Shown: positions 18,504-28,733, counted from the first letter of the stretch. The stretch is DNA of 57,204 nt from an uncultured Clostridia bacterium (GCA_947631495.1 CANRLO010000003.1:1-57204); one strand, 5' to 3'. The notes: generated from the sequence alone by a model not told the origin. A program made the numbers and translations.

Positions 18504-18880
18504 TAAATCCTTACCCTTTTTTTGGCTTTTCTCCATTTCGAAGACCTTATCCTTATCATTATTATAACTCTTTACATAATATTAATATAGAAAAGCAAAA
18601 TTATGTCTCTAGCCCCAGTAGCCCTAGCGTTTTCTCTAAACATCAAAGTAAAAATTTGCAGAATTCTAATGCACATCAACATGAAAATTTGCAAAATTCT
18701 AATGCTTCTACTGCTAACATTCCAGATTCTGAGTATAAACAAGATGAATGCTTTGAATTTTTTGGCTTAAAACTTCATTTTGATGATTTGCTTTTGATTG
18801 CTTTGCTTTTCTTTCTTTATCAAGAAGATGTGAAAGATTCCTATTTATATGTTGCACTTATTTTATTGCTTTTAAGTTAA
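18500..18880 (+). CDS. Small C-tail hydrophobic protein coupled to the preceding gene
   Basis: The 126-residue product overlaps the upstream stop by 4 bases. The N-terminus is aromatic and Pro-rich (YPFFGFSPFRRPYPYHYY). A Ser/Asn/Gln linker follows, containing two copies of NLQNSNA, and then a hydrophobic C-terminus (DDLLLIALLFFLYQED...VALILLLLS). This layout occurs in small spore-surface or membrane proteins of Clostridia. No function is assigned. The 53-bp hairpin follows immediately. Confidence 0.75.
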   Translation: MINPYPFFGFSPFRRPYPYHYYNSLHNINIEKQNYVSSPSSPSVFSKHQSKNLQNSNAHQHENLQNSNASTANIPDSEYKQDECFEFFGLKLHFDDLLLIALLFFLYQEDVKDSYLYVALILLLLS

Positions 18881-18890
18881 AAAACAAAAA

Positions 18891-18943
18891 GCGAGCCATA
18901 GATTTCATTACAATTTTCATTTGCTAGAAATTCTATGACTCGC
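18891..18943. terminator. 53-bp hairpin repeat, copy B; bidirectional terminator
   Basis: GCGAGCCATAGATTTC pairs with GAAATTCTATGACTCGC. On the minus strand it aligns base for base in length with copy A, sharing TTTCTAGCAAAT and the GCGAG ends. It sits between the convergent 18500 gene and minC, with T-rich flanks on both sides. Confidence 0.85.
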
Positions 18944-18949
18944 TATATT

Positions 18950-19564
18950 TTATTCTAATACTATTTCATTTTTTTCATTAATATATGCATAACTTAATTT
19001 TGTTTCTTCTGTTTCTTGTTTTTCAAATTCTTTAATTATATCTGCAATACGTATTTGTGGACATTCAATACCATTAGTAGCAATCATGGCTTTACGATTT
19101 CCTTTTGCTCCTGCATGTGCTAAACCTCTTAGTTCACCTAGTATAACAATGTTTTCACCTGCTACAATTTCAGCACCAGCATTAACATCTCCAAGTACTA
19201 CTACACTTCCTTCATATTCTATTTTTTGCCCTGAACGTAAAGCACCTTTGTAAAAGGTTGTTTCGGAAGATTTGATTTCTTGCTCAAATCCTTTTTTTAT
19301 ACCATGAAGTCCTAATGTTGTTGGACTTTCAAATTCAATTTCTACGTCGATTTGTTCTTTTATAATACTTTGTATTTCTTCTATTTCTTTATTTTTCAAT
19401 ATTTTTCCTACTATTTTAATAGGGGTAGTGTCTCCTTTGTATAGCTTTTTTAAGTCTACTAATTTTTCTTTCAAACATTCTGTAATTTCGTTTTCTTCTG
19501 CTTTTTCATCTATTTTAATCCATATTTCGTTTTTCTTTAGTTGAATAGTTATACAATTTTTCAT
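18950..19564 (-). CDS. minC: Septum site-determining protein MinC
   Basis: The 204-residue product has an N-terminal FtsZ-inhibiting domain (about 1-95) and a C-terminal right-handed beta-helix (GALRSGQKIEYEGSVVVLGDVNAGAEIVAGENIVILGELRG, RKAMIATNG). MinC blocks FtsZ polymerisation and is normally recruited by MinD. It is the last gene of the mre-mrdA operon, 63 bp after mrdA. minD and minE, which usually follow, are absent here: a terminator hairpin comes directly after minC. Confidence 0.93.
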   Translation of the reverse strand: MKNCITIQLKKNEIWIKIDEKAEENEITECLKEKLVDLKKLYKGDTTPIKIVGKILKNKEIEEIQSIIKEQIDVEIEFESPTTLGLHGIKKGFEQEIKSSETTFYKGALRSGQKIEYEGSVVVLGDVNAGAEIVAGENIVILGELRGLAHAGAKGNRKAMIATNGIECPQIRIADIIKEFEKQETEETKLSYAYINEKNEIVLE

Positions 19565-19627
19565 TTTTGATTCATTCCTTCCTAGAACTATTTTACACTA
19601 TATTTTATTTTTTTGCTATATTTTTAT

Positions 19628-21727
19628 TTAATTTTGTATTTGTGTTGTTGGTTTTGCACTCATATCTTCTGTTACTTTACTAGCATTCATACCAAAGTAC
19701 TCTGCTATCATGTCTCTTGCTGGAATTGCTGCATTACCACCACTTTGTCCATTTTCTATCATTACAACTATAGCAATTTCTGGTTTTTCAAATGGTGCAA
19801 ATCCTACGAACCAAGCATTTGTTATATCTTTTCCATTTTGGTCTTTTCTTTCTGTTTGTGCAGAACCTGTTTTTCCTCCTACCTCTATATTAAAATTTTT
19901 AAAAATTGAATAGGCAGTTCCCCCTGATTCTGTAGTAACTCCTTTCATACCTTCTAATATAGCATTTAAATTTTCTTGTTTAAAGGTAACTTCTTGTTCT
20001 GGCTCTTCCTCTATACCAATACGATTTTTTAAATATTGTTCTAATTCTTGTTTTGGTATTTCGTTACCATTAGAATCAATCACAGACTTAATTATACTTA
20101 CATCAATGTTTTTTCCTCCGTTGGCTAACATACTTGTATATTTTGCCATTTGAATTGGAGTAAAGCTATTATTTCCTTGCCCAATAGCTGCTGGAAGTGT
20201 ATCTCCTCCATTCCATGTTTGTCCAAATTTTTTTGCTGTTTCTGGAGTTGAAATGTAACCTGCTTCTTCCCCTAATAGTTCTACTCCTGTTTTTTTGCCT
20301 AAACCTAATGCTTTTGCATATTTTTCTAAATTTTCAATTCCTACTCTGTAACCTACTTCATAAAAGAAATAGTTGCAAGAATGTACAATAGCTTCTGTTA
20401 CATTTAAAGGACCATGTCCATATCCATATGCATATGTCCAACATTTTGGCTGGTAATCTGCATATCGTCTATAAATTCCTACGTCATTAATTTTTTCGTT
20501 TAGAGTAATTGCTCCTGTTTCTAAACCAGTTATGGCAGTTACCATTTTAAATGTGGAACCTGGTGAAGTTGTAGAGGCAATAGCTCGGTTGAAGAAGGGT
20601 TGTTTTTTTGCATAGGCTGATTCTTCTTGCTTTGTGTAGTAATTCCATTTTTCAGTGCTTATACCATTTGCAAAGTCACTTGGATTAAAATCTGGATAGC
20701 TTGCCATTGCTAAAATTTCCCCTGTTTCTACTTTCATTACAACTGCTGATGCACCTGTTATTTCAACGTTTTTTTCTTGTTCTATTGTTTGAATACTACT
20801 TTTTAGCGTATTTTCCGCTACTTGTTGTAAGTTGGCATCAATAGTTAGAATAACATTACATCCACTAATTGCTTGTTCTGCTACATATTCATCGGTAACT
20901 GTTCCATCTACTGCCATATCAATTTGTCTTTTGCCATTTTTTCCTTTTAAATAATCCTCCATGATATATTCTATACCAGTTCTTCCAATTATGTCATTCA
21001 TGGTGTAACGCTCACTTTTTTCTTTAAATTCCTCTGCATTAATTTTTCCAATATAACCTAATATGTGAGAAGCTAGACTTCCAGAGGGATAACTTCTGAT
21101 TGGTTTTGTGGTAACATTAACCCCTGGAAAATTTGCATTTTGTTCATTTAATTGTGCAATGGAGGTTTCACTTAAACCACTTGCTAATTCTACTGACCTT
21201 GTACTACTATAACCATTTTGTGCAATATAATAGCGAAGTGTCATTATTTTTCTTGCTTCTTGTACGTTTTCATTTGTAATTTTATATTTTTCTTTTAAGA
21301 TGTTAAAACATTCTTCTGCTGTTTTATTTTCTTCTATTTTATTTTCTTTTTTCCATTCTATTTGAGCTTGCTCTTGTAATGTAAATTCATAGGGTTCTAC
21401 TTTGATTGGTAAGGTGTCTACATAGGCATCATTGTTATTTTCTAAAAGATTCACTATTTTTAGTAATGTTTCATTTAATGTTTGTGTATCTATTTTGGTT
21501 TTATATAATTCTAAGGTATATCCTAGCTTCGTAGTTGCTAGTTTGTTACCAGATTGGTCTGAAATATCCCCTCTTGCTGCTTCTAATGTACTTTCTCTTG
21601 TAAGCCTTGTATTTGATTCTTCCCTATATTCTTCACCATGGACAATTTGAAGATTAAATAATTGAACCAAAAGAACAATTCCTATGGCATAGACAAAAAG
21701 TGATGCTATATTATATCTTAATTTCAT
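19628..21727 (-). CDS. mrdA: Penicillin-binding protein 2 (class B transpeptidase of the elongasome)
   Basis: The 699-residue product has one N-terminal membrane helix (about 9-26), a dimerisation domain, and a transpeptidase domain with SxxK (Ser391, STFK), SxN (Ser450, SCN) and KTG (Lys619, KTGSAQ). It cross-links peptidoglycan in side-wall growth with MreC and MreD. It starts 18 bp after mreD. Length and motifs are complete, and there is no in-frame CGG. Confidence 0.96.
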   Translation of the reverse strand: MKLRYNIASLFVYAIGIVLLVQLFNLQIVHGEEYREESNTRLTRESTLEAARGDISDQSGNKLATTKLGYTLELYKTKIDTQTLNETLLKIVNLLENNNDAYVDTLPIKVEPYEFTLQEQAQIEWKKENKIEENKTAEECFNILKEKYKITNENVQEARKIMTLRYYIAQNGYSSTRSVELASGLSETSIAQLNEQNANFPGVNVTTKPIRSYPSGSLASHILGYIGKINAEEFKEKSERYTMNDIIGRTGIEYIMEDYLKGKNGKRQIDMAVDGTVTDEYVAEQAISGCNVILTIDANLQQVAENTLKSSIQTIEQEKNVEITGASAVVMKVETGEILAMASYPDFNPSDFANGISTEKWNYYTKQEESAYAKKQPFFNRAIASTTSPGSTFKMVTAITGLETGAITLNEKINDVGIYRRYADYQPKCWTYAYGYGHGPLNVTEAIVHSCNYFFYEVGYRVGIENLEKYAKALGLGKKTGVELLGEEAGYISTPETAKKFGQTWNGGDTLPAAIGQGNNSFTPIQMAKYTSMLANGGKNIDVSIIKSVIDSNGNEIPKQELEQYLKNRIGIEEEPEQEVTFKQENLNAILEGMKGVTTESGGTAYSIFKNFNIEVGGKTGSAQTERKDQNGKDITNAWFVGFAPFEKPEIAIVVMIENGQSGGNAAIPARDMIAEYFGMNASKVTEDMSAKPTTQIQN

Positions 21728-21745
21728 TTAAGTCTATCCACCTCC

Positions 21746-22279
21746 TTAAAAGTAAGTTGTTAATATTTGTGGTTGCTTAAAGGTATCTTCTAAATAATGT
21801 CCAAATTTTTGCATAATTGGATACAAAATGATTGTTAAAATTGCATTATAAAAAACTTCTACCAATAAAGTTTTAATAAATGGAAGAAATTCTACTACAA
21901 TTGATAATTCTATTATTTGCATTATATATGTTCCTATTTCCAAAATGCAAGTAGAACCCATTACCATAAGCATAATGGTAATTTTACTTTCTTTTGAAAA
22001 ATTTTTGTCTAAATTGTCTGCTAAAAATGCTATAACAGTAAGCATAATAGTATTAATTCCAATTTTCTTTCCAATAAGTATGTCGCAAAATAGTCCTATA
22101 CTAATGGCAAAAGGAATTCCTACTTTTTTTCCGGCAAACAAACCAACAAATAATGTTAGAATTAAAAATAAATTTGGTTTTATTCCTGCAATTGTAAACC
22201 ATGAAAAAAAGTTTACCTGAAGAAGGTATGTTACGAAAAAGCTTATGATTAAAATTAAAATTGTTATGGCTTTTCTCAT
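21746..22279 (-). CDS. mreD: Rod shape-determining membrane protein MreD
   Basis: The 177-residue, highly hydrophobic protein has about five or six membrane helices. It begins FFSWFTIAGIKPNLFLILTLFVGLFAGKKVG, the typical MreD N-terminal pattern with the KPN motif, and ends in a basic tail. It lies 14 bp after mreC and is part of the elongasome with MreB, MreC and PBP2. Confidence 0.95.
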   Translation of the reverse strand: MRKAITILILIISFFVTYLLQVNFFSWFTIAGIKPNLFLILTLFVGLFAGKKVGIPFAISIGLFCDILIGKKIGINTIMLTVIAFLADNLDKNFSKESKITIMLMVMGSTCILEIGTYIMQIIELSIVVEFLPFIKTLLVEVFYNAILTIILYPIMQKFGHYLEDTFKQPQILTTYF

Positions 22280-22293
22280 GTTTTCTTTCCTTC

Positions 22294-23113
22294 CTAATTT
22301 TCATTAATTACTAGTACAGTTTCTAATTTATCGAAATCCACTGCCGTTTGAATTATAGCATAACGATCAGTAATATTTTTGGTATTGATGACTTGTGAAA
22401 TTGTTCCAATATGAATTCCTTTTGGATAAATTCCGCCTATTCCAGAAGTTTCTATACTATCGCCTTCTAATATAGTGGCTTCTGTTGGTATATAAGTTGC
22501 TTTTAAGGTAGAATTTTGTTGAAGAGTTCCTCTTGCAATCATTTTGTCTCTTGAACTACTAATGGTACAACTAATGGTACTTGCTGTGTCAACAATAGTT
22601 TGTACTTTTGCCGTATGGTCTGTAACAGAAATTACATGACCTACAAGGCCTTGTTCTGCAATAACTGGCATGTTAACTTCTATTCCTTCTTTTGAACCAA
22701 GGTTTATTATGATGGTATCACTATAATTGCTAATATCTCGTTGAATAACATATGCTGGTATTGTTTTATATTCGCTATATTTATCTTTTAAGTTTACGTA
22801 TTCTTTTAATGTAGCATTTTCTGATTTCATGATTTCTAGTTCTCTTAAAGATTGCTCTAATTCACTATTTTTCTTTTTTAATTCTTCATTTTCTTCTTGC
22901 AATGTGTTGATGTTAGTAAAAAAACTGTTATTACCGTGAAATCCAATTTTTTAAATACGTAAGTCCATTTTGAATTGGCATTATAACAACACCTAGTGCA
23001 TTTTCTACATAGGTGACATCTTGTATTTTTATGTTAGAAATGATTACAATGATAATTAAAATAACAATAGTAATAATGATGCCTGTCACGCTTGTCTTCT
23101 TGTTTTTATGCAC
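22294..23113 (-). CDS. mreC: Rod shape-determining protein MreC, needs +1 frameshift at CGG
   Basis: The gene is split in the ORF track (60-aa and 202-aa pieces). The first piece holds the GTG start, membrane helix (IIITIVILIIIVIISNI) and linker ending LKNWIS; frame 0 then reads CGG TAA. Reading CGGT as one Gly step continues NNSFFTNINTLQEENEELKKK, the MreC coiled coil, then the two beta-barrel domains (PAYVIQRD, IINLGSKEGI, GLVGHV, IETSGIGGIYPKGI). The restored length is 272 residues, normal for MreC. The total ORF length is 3n+1, so exactly one base is skipped. It links cytoplasmic MreB to PBP2 outside. A purine-rich tandem array precedes it. This is a key housekeeping gene. Confidence 0.92.
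22933..22936 (-). other. +1 frameshift site CGGT before TAA in mreC
   Basis: Minus strand: ATT TCA CGG TAA TAA in frame 0. The shift gives ATT TCA (C)GGT AAT AAC, that is I-S-G-N-N. CGG is followed directly by a stop codon, reminiscent of the prfB shift context. Confidence 0.75.
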
Positions 23114-23139
23114 TATTTTTCACCCTTTCTGCTTTTTAC

Positions 23140-23280
23140 TATTTATTCTTTTAATGTTTTTTATTTTTTTAATGTCTTTTATTCTTTTATGTCTTTTATT
23201 CTTTTATGCCTTTTATTCTTTTATGCCTTTTATTCTTTTATGCCTTTTTTTATAATGTCTTTTTTTATAGTGCCTTTTTC

Positions 23281-23292
<12 letters not shown>
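23140..23292 (-). repeat. Purine-rich tandem array between mreB and mreC
   Basis: On the minus strand, units like AAAAGAATAAAAGGCAT repeat about four times nearly perfectly (17 bp), flanked by shorter degenerate AAAAAGRCAT units. The array begins inside the last codons of mreB (AGAAAAAGGCATTAA) and runs almost to the mreC RBS. Confidence 0.85.
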
Positions 23293-25010
<1,718 letters not shown>

Positions 25011-25093
25011 TTTTTCTCCTTTCTTTAAGCCCCAATTATAATTTTTTGTATATTATAGCTATAAGTACACTATATTTATGCAGTATGCTATAG

Positions 25094-25351
25094 TTATAAT
25101 TTGCGGTAAACTAGAATTGCAATAATCATACCAATAATACTTGCTATGTTGATTTTAAATAATAATCCAAAAGATATTTGTACAATGCTTAAGTCTAATT
25201 GTACTGGATTGGATAAACCAAAGCTTTGTCCATATCCTAACCACCATAAAAAATCTACCCTTCCTGCAAGTTCTCCTAGTAATCCCCCAATTACTAAACC
25301 TGATAAAATAAATATTAATAAAATCCATATATTTTTTTCTCTTGTTGCCAT
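25094..25351 (-). CDS. DUF4321 small membrane protein
   Basis: The 85-residue product has two membrane helices (about 9-27 and 63-81). The intervening region contains GELAGRVDFLWWLGYGQSFGL and a segment ending PVQLDLSIVQISFG, matching the DUF4321 family usually found beside radC and mreB in Clostridia. Function is unknown; it is likely the first gene of the radC-mre cluster. Confidence 0.8.
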   Translation of the reverse strand: MATREKNIWILLIFILSGLVIGGLLGELAGRVDFLWWLGYGQSFGLSNPVQLDLSIVQISFGLLFKINIASIIGMIIAILVYRKL

Positions 25352-25541
25352 ATTTTTTTACTCCTTTTCTATTTCTTTTGTTTTAATGCCTTTATTATAT
25401 ATGCATTTTTGTTTTTTTTCAAGGTATTTGCTTTACTTTTTTGATTTCCTGTGTTATATTCAATAGTACGTTTTCAGGATATATTTCATATTATATATTA
25501 ATTACCAAATATTACTCATTCCTTTTCTTTAAGGATAGTGC

Positions 25542-25547
25542 TATAAT
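25542..25547 (+). promoter_or_regulatory. Likely -10 box of mecA
   Basis: A perfect TATAAT lies 31 bp before the mecA ATG. The -35 region is weak (TTCCTT at about 17 bp). Confidence 0.45.
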
Positions 25548-25578
25548 AAAATTATAAAAGACTAGGAGGATATTATAT

Positions 25579-26202
25579 ATGCGTTTTGAAAAGTTAAATG
25601 AAGATAAAATTAGAATTACTTTAAGCCATGAAGATTTAATACAAAAGGATATTGATTTTCATACTTTTATGTCTAATTCTATGGAATCACAAGATTTATT
25701 TTTTGATATGTTAGAAGAAGCTGAAAAAGAAATTGGTTTTGTTACAAAAGATTATTTGATTCGCATTGAAGCTTTAGCTATGGCTGGTGGTGATTTTATT
25801 TTAACTGTTACGAGAAGTCTTCCTGAAAAAAATAAGATAAATACTAGAAAAAAAGTACATATTAAAAGAAAGAAAATGAATTTATCTGCGACCCAAATTA
25901 TTTGCTCTTTTGCTACTTTTGAGGATTATTGTTCTTTTGTTAGTTTTTTTAAGCAAAATGATTTTTCTTGTGCAAAGTTAGCACAAAGTGTTTTATTATA
26001 TGAATACCAAAACGCTTATTATCTTGTGCTAAATGGCATTAATCCTACATATCCTAATTTAAAGAGGTTATTGTCTTGCACAACGGAGTTTGCTTCTTTT
26101 GTTGAACGCTCTAATGTGTTTTCAAGTAAACTTTTGGAATCCGGTAAGTTAATTATGAAAAATAACGCAATCCGTACTGCAATAAAGCATTTTGCAAGTT
26201 AA
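25579..26202 (+). CDS. mecA: MecA-family ClpC adaptor
   Basis: The 207-residue product has an N-terminal target-binding region typical of clostridial MecA (LSHEDLIQKDIDFHTFM, ...FFDMLEEAEKEIGF, IRIEALAMAGGDFILTVTR). After a basic linker, the C-terminal domain (FATFEDYCSFVSFFKQ, YLVLNG, EFASFVERS) is the part that engages ClpC in the family. MecA delivers substrates to ClpCP proteolysis. The RBS AGGAGGAT is 8 nt upstream. It is monocistronic, ended by a bidirectional terminator. Confidence 0.9.
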   Translation: MRFEKLNEDKIRITLSHEDLIQKDIDFHTFMSNSMESQDLFFDMLEEAEKEIGFVTKDYLIRIEALAMAGGDFILTVTRSLPEKNKINTRKKVHIKRKKMNLSATQIICSFATFEDYCSFVSFFKQNDFSCAKLAQSVLLYEYQNAYYLVLNGINPTYPNLKRLLSCTTEFASFVERSNVFSSKLLESGKLIMKNNAIRTAIKHFAS

Positions 26203-26260
26203 TAAAAAAGTAATTTTTTAATGAATTTTATAATATGTTTTATAATATGTTTTATAATAA

Positions 26261-26306
26261 AATAGAGAATATTTTTCCATGAAATTGGTATAAATATTCT
26301 CTATTT
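26261..26306. terminator. Bidirectional terminator between mecA and the M23 gene
   Basis: AATAGAGAATATTT and AAATATTCTCTATT form a 14-bp stem with T-rich flanks on both strands. Three TTTTATAATATG-like tandem units precede it. Confidence 0.85.
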
Positions 26307-26351
26307 TTATAATTATATGTAATAATTTTACTATATATTTTTATTAGTTTT

Positions 26352-27341
26352 TTAATATAAGTAATTTTGTGGATTTTGTGCTACTCCATTTACCCTAATT
26401 TCTAAATGTAAATGGTTTCCGGTTGAATTTCCTGTACTACCTACTGTAGCAATGATTTGCCCTTGTTCCACATATTGACCTACTGTTACGTTTAATGAAG
26501 TACAATGTCCATATAAAGTTTGAACTCCATTGCTATGAGTAATAATAACATGGTTTCCATATCCTCCACCATAGCCATACTGAGCTAAGGTTACGGTTCC
26601 TGCTGCTGCTGCTTTTATTGGAGTACCTTTTGGAGCACCTATATCTATTCCTTTATGACTTCTTCCCCATCTTGCTCCAAATCTAGATGTTACTGTTCCT
26701 GATATTGGCCTAATTAATGAAATTCCTAAGTCTATTTTTTGAGTAGATGTGTTCATTCCCGTTGCTGCAATTGTATAAGATTTTTGTACTACTACTTTTT
26801 TAACATATAAATCTGCTACACATTTTTCTACTGTTGAAAATTCTTTTAATTCAGTTTCATATTTTTCTACAACAGATAATTGATCTTTATTATTACTATC
26901 TTTTTTCTTTAGTTCATTTACAACTTGTTCTGCTTGTTCAAAAGTAGAAACATATGCTTTTTCTTCATTAGAAATGCAAATAGCATAATATTTGTAATAA
27001 GCTTGCCCTTGTTCTACAATTTTATTGAAAATTTCTTCATCATTTGTAGCTACATTTCTTTTTAGAAAACATAATTTATATTCAGGTAACTCATTAATTT
27101 CCACAAATGCAATGTTTTCTTTGTCACCTTTTTCTATATATTGATTAATTTTTTGTTGTAATTTACTTTTATTTTCACTATATCCAATAAATTCTCCATT
27201 TAGTGTAACTCTGTAGATTGGTTTATAGATATAGGAAATTGCCCCTAATACAAGAAAAGCTGCTAAGAACATGATAATCGTAAATTTTGTCCAAGTACGT
27301 ATATGAACAATTGTATTTTTAATGGTACTTATTTGAAACAA
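26352..27341 (-). CDS. Membrane-anchored M23 metallopeptidase
   Basis: The 329-residue product has one N-terminal membrane helix (about 21-43), a helical extracytoplasmic stalk, and a C-terminal LytM/M23 domain from about residue 210: SRFGARWGRSHKGIDIGAP (HxxxD Zn site), GYGNHVIITHSNG and NHLHLEIRV (HxH). All catalytic residues are present, so it is a probable peptidoglycan endopeptidase rather than a degenerate SpoIIQ-like protein. A role in sporulation or cell separation is inference. Confidence 0.9.
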   Translation of the reverse strand: MFQISTIKNTIVHIRTWTKFTIIMFLAAFLVLGAISYIYKPIYRVTLNGEFIGYSENKSKLQQKINQYIEKGDKENIAFVEINELPEYKLCFLKRNVATNDEEIFNKIVEQGQAYYKYYAICISNEEKAYVSTFEQAEQVVNELKKKDSNNKDQLSVVEKYETELKEFSTVEKCVADLYVKKVVVQKSYTIAATGMNTSTQKIDLGISLIRPISGTVTSRFGARWGRSHKGIDIGAPKGTPIKAAAAGTVTLAQYGYGGGYGNHVIITHSNGVQTLYGHCTSLNVTVGQYVEQGQIIATVGSTGNSTGNHLHLEIRVNGVAQNPQNYLY

Positions 27342-27485
27342 CTCCTATCTCATTTTACTTATTTGATACTGTAATTTTATATAATTTATCTTTTTTTTAC
27401 AAAGTTTATTTTCGTTTATTTTTGCTGTTTTTTTGTATTTCCGTAGGATTATCTCTCTTTTTGTTCCATATACTCTTTTTTTCAA

Positions 27486-27533
27486 GATACATTGGGGACG
27501 TTTTCTTTTGCGTCATCTGTCCCTAATGTATCA
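27486..27533. repeat. GGGAC-type palindromic repeat
   Basis: GATACATTGGGGAC and GTCCCTAATGTATC flank GTTTTCTTTTGCGTCATCT. The repeat ends 6 bp from the stop of the coat-protein gene and is closely similar, inverted, to the element at 4217. Confidence 0.75.
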
Positions 27534-27539
27534 TATATT

Positions 27540-27782
27540 TTATTGAAGTTCATTTTTTACGTTTTGAATTTCTGATTGGCTTGCTGCTTGTGCTGGCTTA
27601 TAATAGCCTTTTGTTTGTGCTACTTTGAATAATTCATATTCAAAGCTTTCGTCATTATTGCGTATTTGTTGAATTGTTTGTCTTAACTGCATATTTTCTG
27701 TTTCTGAAATAACATTTTGATATGTAGTAAGGCTTGCTTTTACATTATTTAAAATATCGTTTACCATCGTTTTTTCATCCAT
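27540..27782 (-). CDS. CotF-like spore coat protein
   Basis: The 80-residue product has LNNVKASLTTYQNVISETENMQLRQTIQQIRNNDESFEYELFKVAQTKGYYKPA, the signature of small clostridial CotF/ferritin-like coat proteins. It forms a pair with the similar 62-residue protein just upstream on the same strand. Confidence 0.85.
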   Translation of the reverse strand: MDEKTMVNDILNNVKASLTTYQNVISETENMQLRQTIQQIRNNDESFEYELFKVAQTKGYYKPAQAASQSEIQNVKNELQ

Positions 27783-27820
27783 TTTTCTTTCTCCTCTCTC
27801 TTTTACCTTTTAGTACTTTG

Positions 27821-27851
27821 GTTACCTTTGGGGACGTTTCCTTTTGGTAAT
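27821..27851. repeat. GGGAC-type repeat at the coat gene 3' end
   Basis: GTTACC and GGTAAT flank TTTGGGGACGTTTCCTTTT. The element touches the stop codon of the 27851 gene. Confidence 0.65.
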
Positions 27852-28039
27852 TAGTTATTTAAAAATGACATTAATTTTTGTTTTGTGTTTAAGGCATCTT
27901 GGGCAGATTTTGTAAACATTTGCTTGATTTGTGGGTCCACTGCTTGTGATGCGTAAGTGTTTAGTTTTTGGTATGAGGTTTCGTGCACTCCTATTAGGTG
28001 TCTTAAATTTTGTAATTCTATTTGTGTTAGATTTGCCAT
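27851..28039 (-). CDS. Small spore coat protein (CotF-like)
   Basis: The start is taken at the internal Met (MANLTQIELQ), because the RBS GAAAGGAAG lies just upstream of it; the track's start is 8 residues longer. The 62-residue helical protein (LRHLIGVHETSYQKLNTYA, MFTKSAQDALNTKQKLMSFL) matches the short clostridial coat proteins that pair with the longer CotF type. It is expected to be a late mother-cell product. Confidence 0.85.
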   Translation of the reverse strand: MANLTQIELQNLRHLIGVHETSYQKLNTYASQAVDPQIKQMFTKSAQDALNTKQKLMSFLNN

Positions 28040-28132
28040 ATTTTTCTTCCTTTCTTCTCGCATTTTGTTATTAGTGTTTCCTTTTTTTGTTGTTTTATAC
28101 TTTATTTTATTTAAATTCTTAATTTATAGTGC

Positions 28133-28161
28133 TTGACATTTTATGTTAAATTTTGTAAAAT
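28133..28161 (+). promoter_or_regulatory. Sigma-A-type promoter
   Basis: TTGACA, 17 nt, TAAAAT. It points to the 28301 gene and implies a leader of about 130 nt. Confidence 0.6.
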
Positions 28162-28167
28162 ATTACT

Positions 28168-28290
28168 GATATAATTATATTTTAGGTTATATCCTAATCC
28201 AAATTTGCTAACTAGTAAGGTGGATGGGATATTCCTCCGTACTATTAGTTTTACTATATATAACATCATATATCACAAGAGGTAATTAAA
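28168..28290 (+). promoter_or_regulatory. Structured 5' leader
   Basis: It contains TTAGG/CCTAA and AACTAGTA/TACTATTAGTT pairings around GGTGGATGGGATATTCCTCC. No known riboswitch class is recognised. There is no internal T-tract terminator. Confidence 0.35.
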
Positions 28291-28300
28291 GGAGGAAAAT

Positions 28301-28729
28301 ATGTTAACTATTATCATTGTTGCGTTAATTATTTTGGCAATTTTTAAAAAAAAGTATAGGAATACAGCTATGAAGAGACTATTGCTTTTTTCTCTATTAT
28401 TTTATTTTTTAACTGCTACAGCATATTGTTCTAATATTTTTGATGCGCCAAGCGAATTAGTGCAAGAGCAACAACGTCTTTCTGTACTAGAAGAGCAATT
28501 AGAAGCTTTAGTATCTAATTTCCAGTATGTCCCTGCAGAAGGTGATACCTTTGAAAAGTTAGAGACATATGAGAATGAATATACTACGCTAACTAGTAGT
28601 ATTGAACAATGCAAGAGTGAAATTGCTAGACACCAAAGAAGGATGAATCCACGTTCTACATCTAATAAGTTTGCAAGATTTTTACTTGACTTTGGAATTA
28701 CAGAAAAAATTTTATCGCTCACGCAATGA
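28301..28729 (+). CDS. Hypothetical membrane/coiled-coil protein
   Basis: The 142-residue product has two N-terminal hydrophobic segments (about 1-14 and 27-43) separated by KKKYRNTAMKR. An exported or cytoplasmic helical part follows (LVQEQQRLSVLEEQLEAL, YEN..TTLTSSIEQCKSEIARHQRR) and looks coiled-coil. The RBS AAAGGAGGAAA gives a strong start, and a leader and promoter precede it. No family is recognised. Confidence 0.7.
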   Translation: MLTIIIVALIILAIFKKKYRNTAMKRLLLFSLLFYFLTATAYCSNIFDAPSELVQEQQRLSVLEEQLEALVSNFQYVPAEGDTFEKLETYENEYTTLTSSIEQCKSEIARHQRRMNPRSTSNKFARFLLDFGITEKILSLTQ

Positions 28730-28733
28730 TGTT

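Noticed and set aside
22934-22966. mreC frameshift as slippage in the AAAAAA run
   Set aside because: It restores the frame, but the CGG placement also fits the MreC consensus (ISGNN) and unifies all six cases.
28168-28290. T-box or c-di-GMP riboswitch
   Set aside because: No T-box antiterminator core and no GEMM conserved motifs were found.
28402-28722. 106-aa minus ORF opposite the 28301 gene
   Set aside because: Antisense shadow without RBS; the plus ORF has promoter, RBS and terminator.
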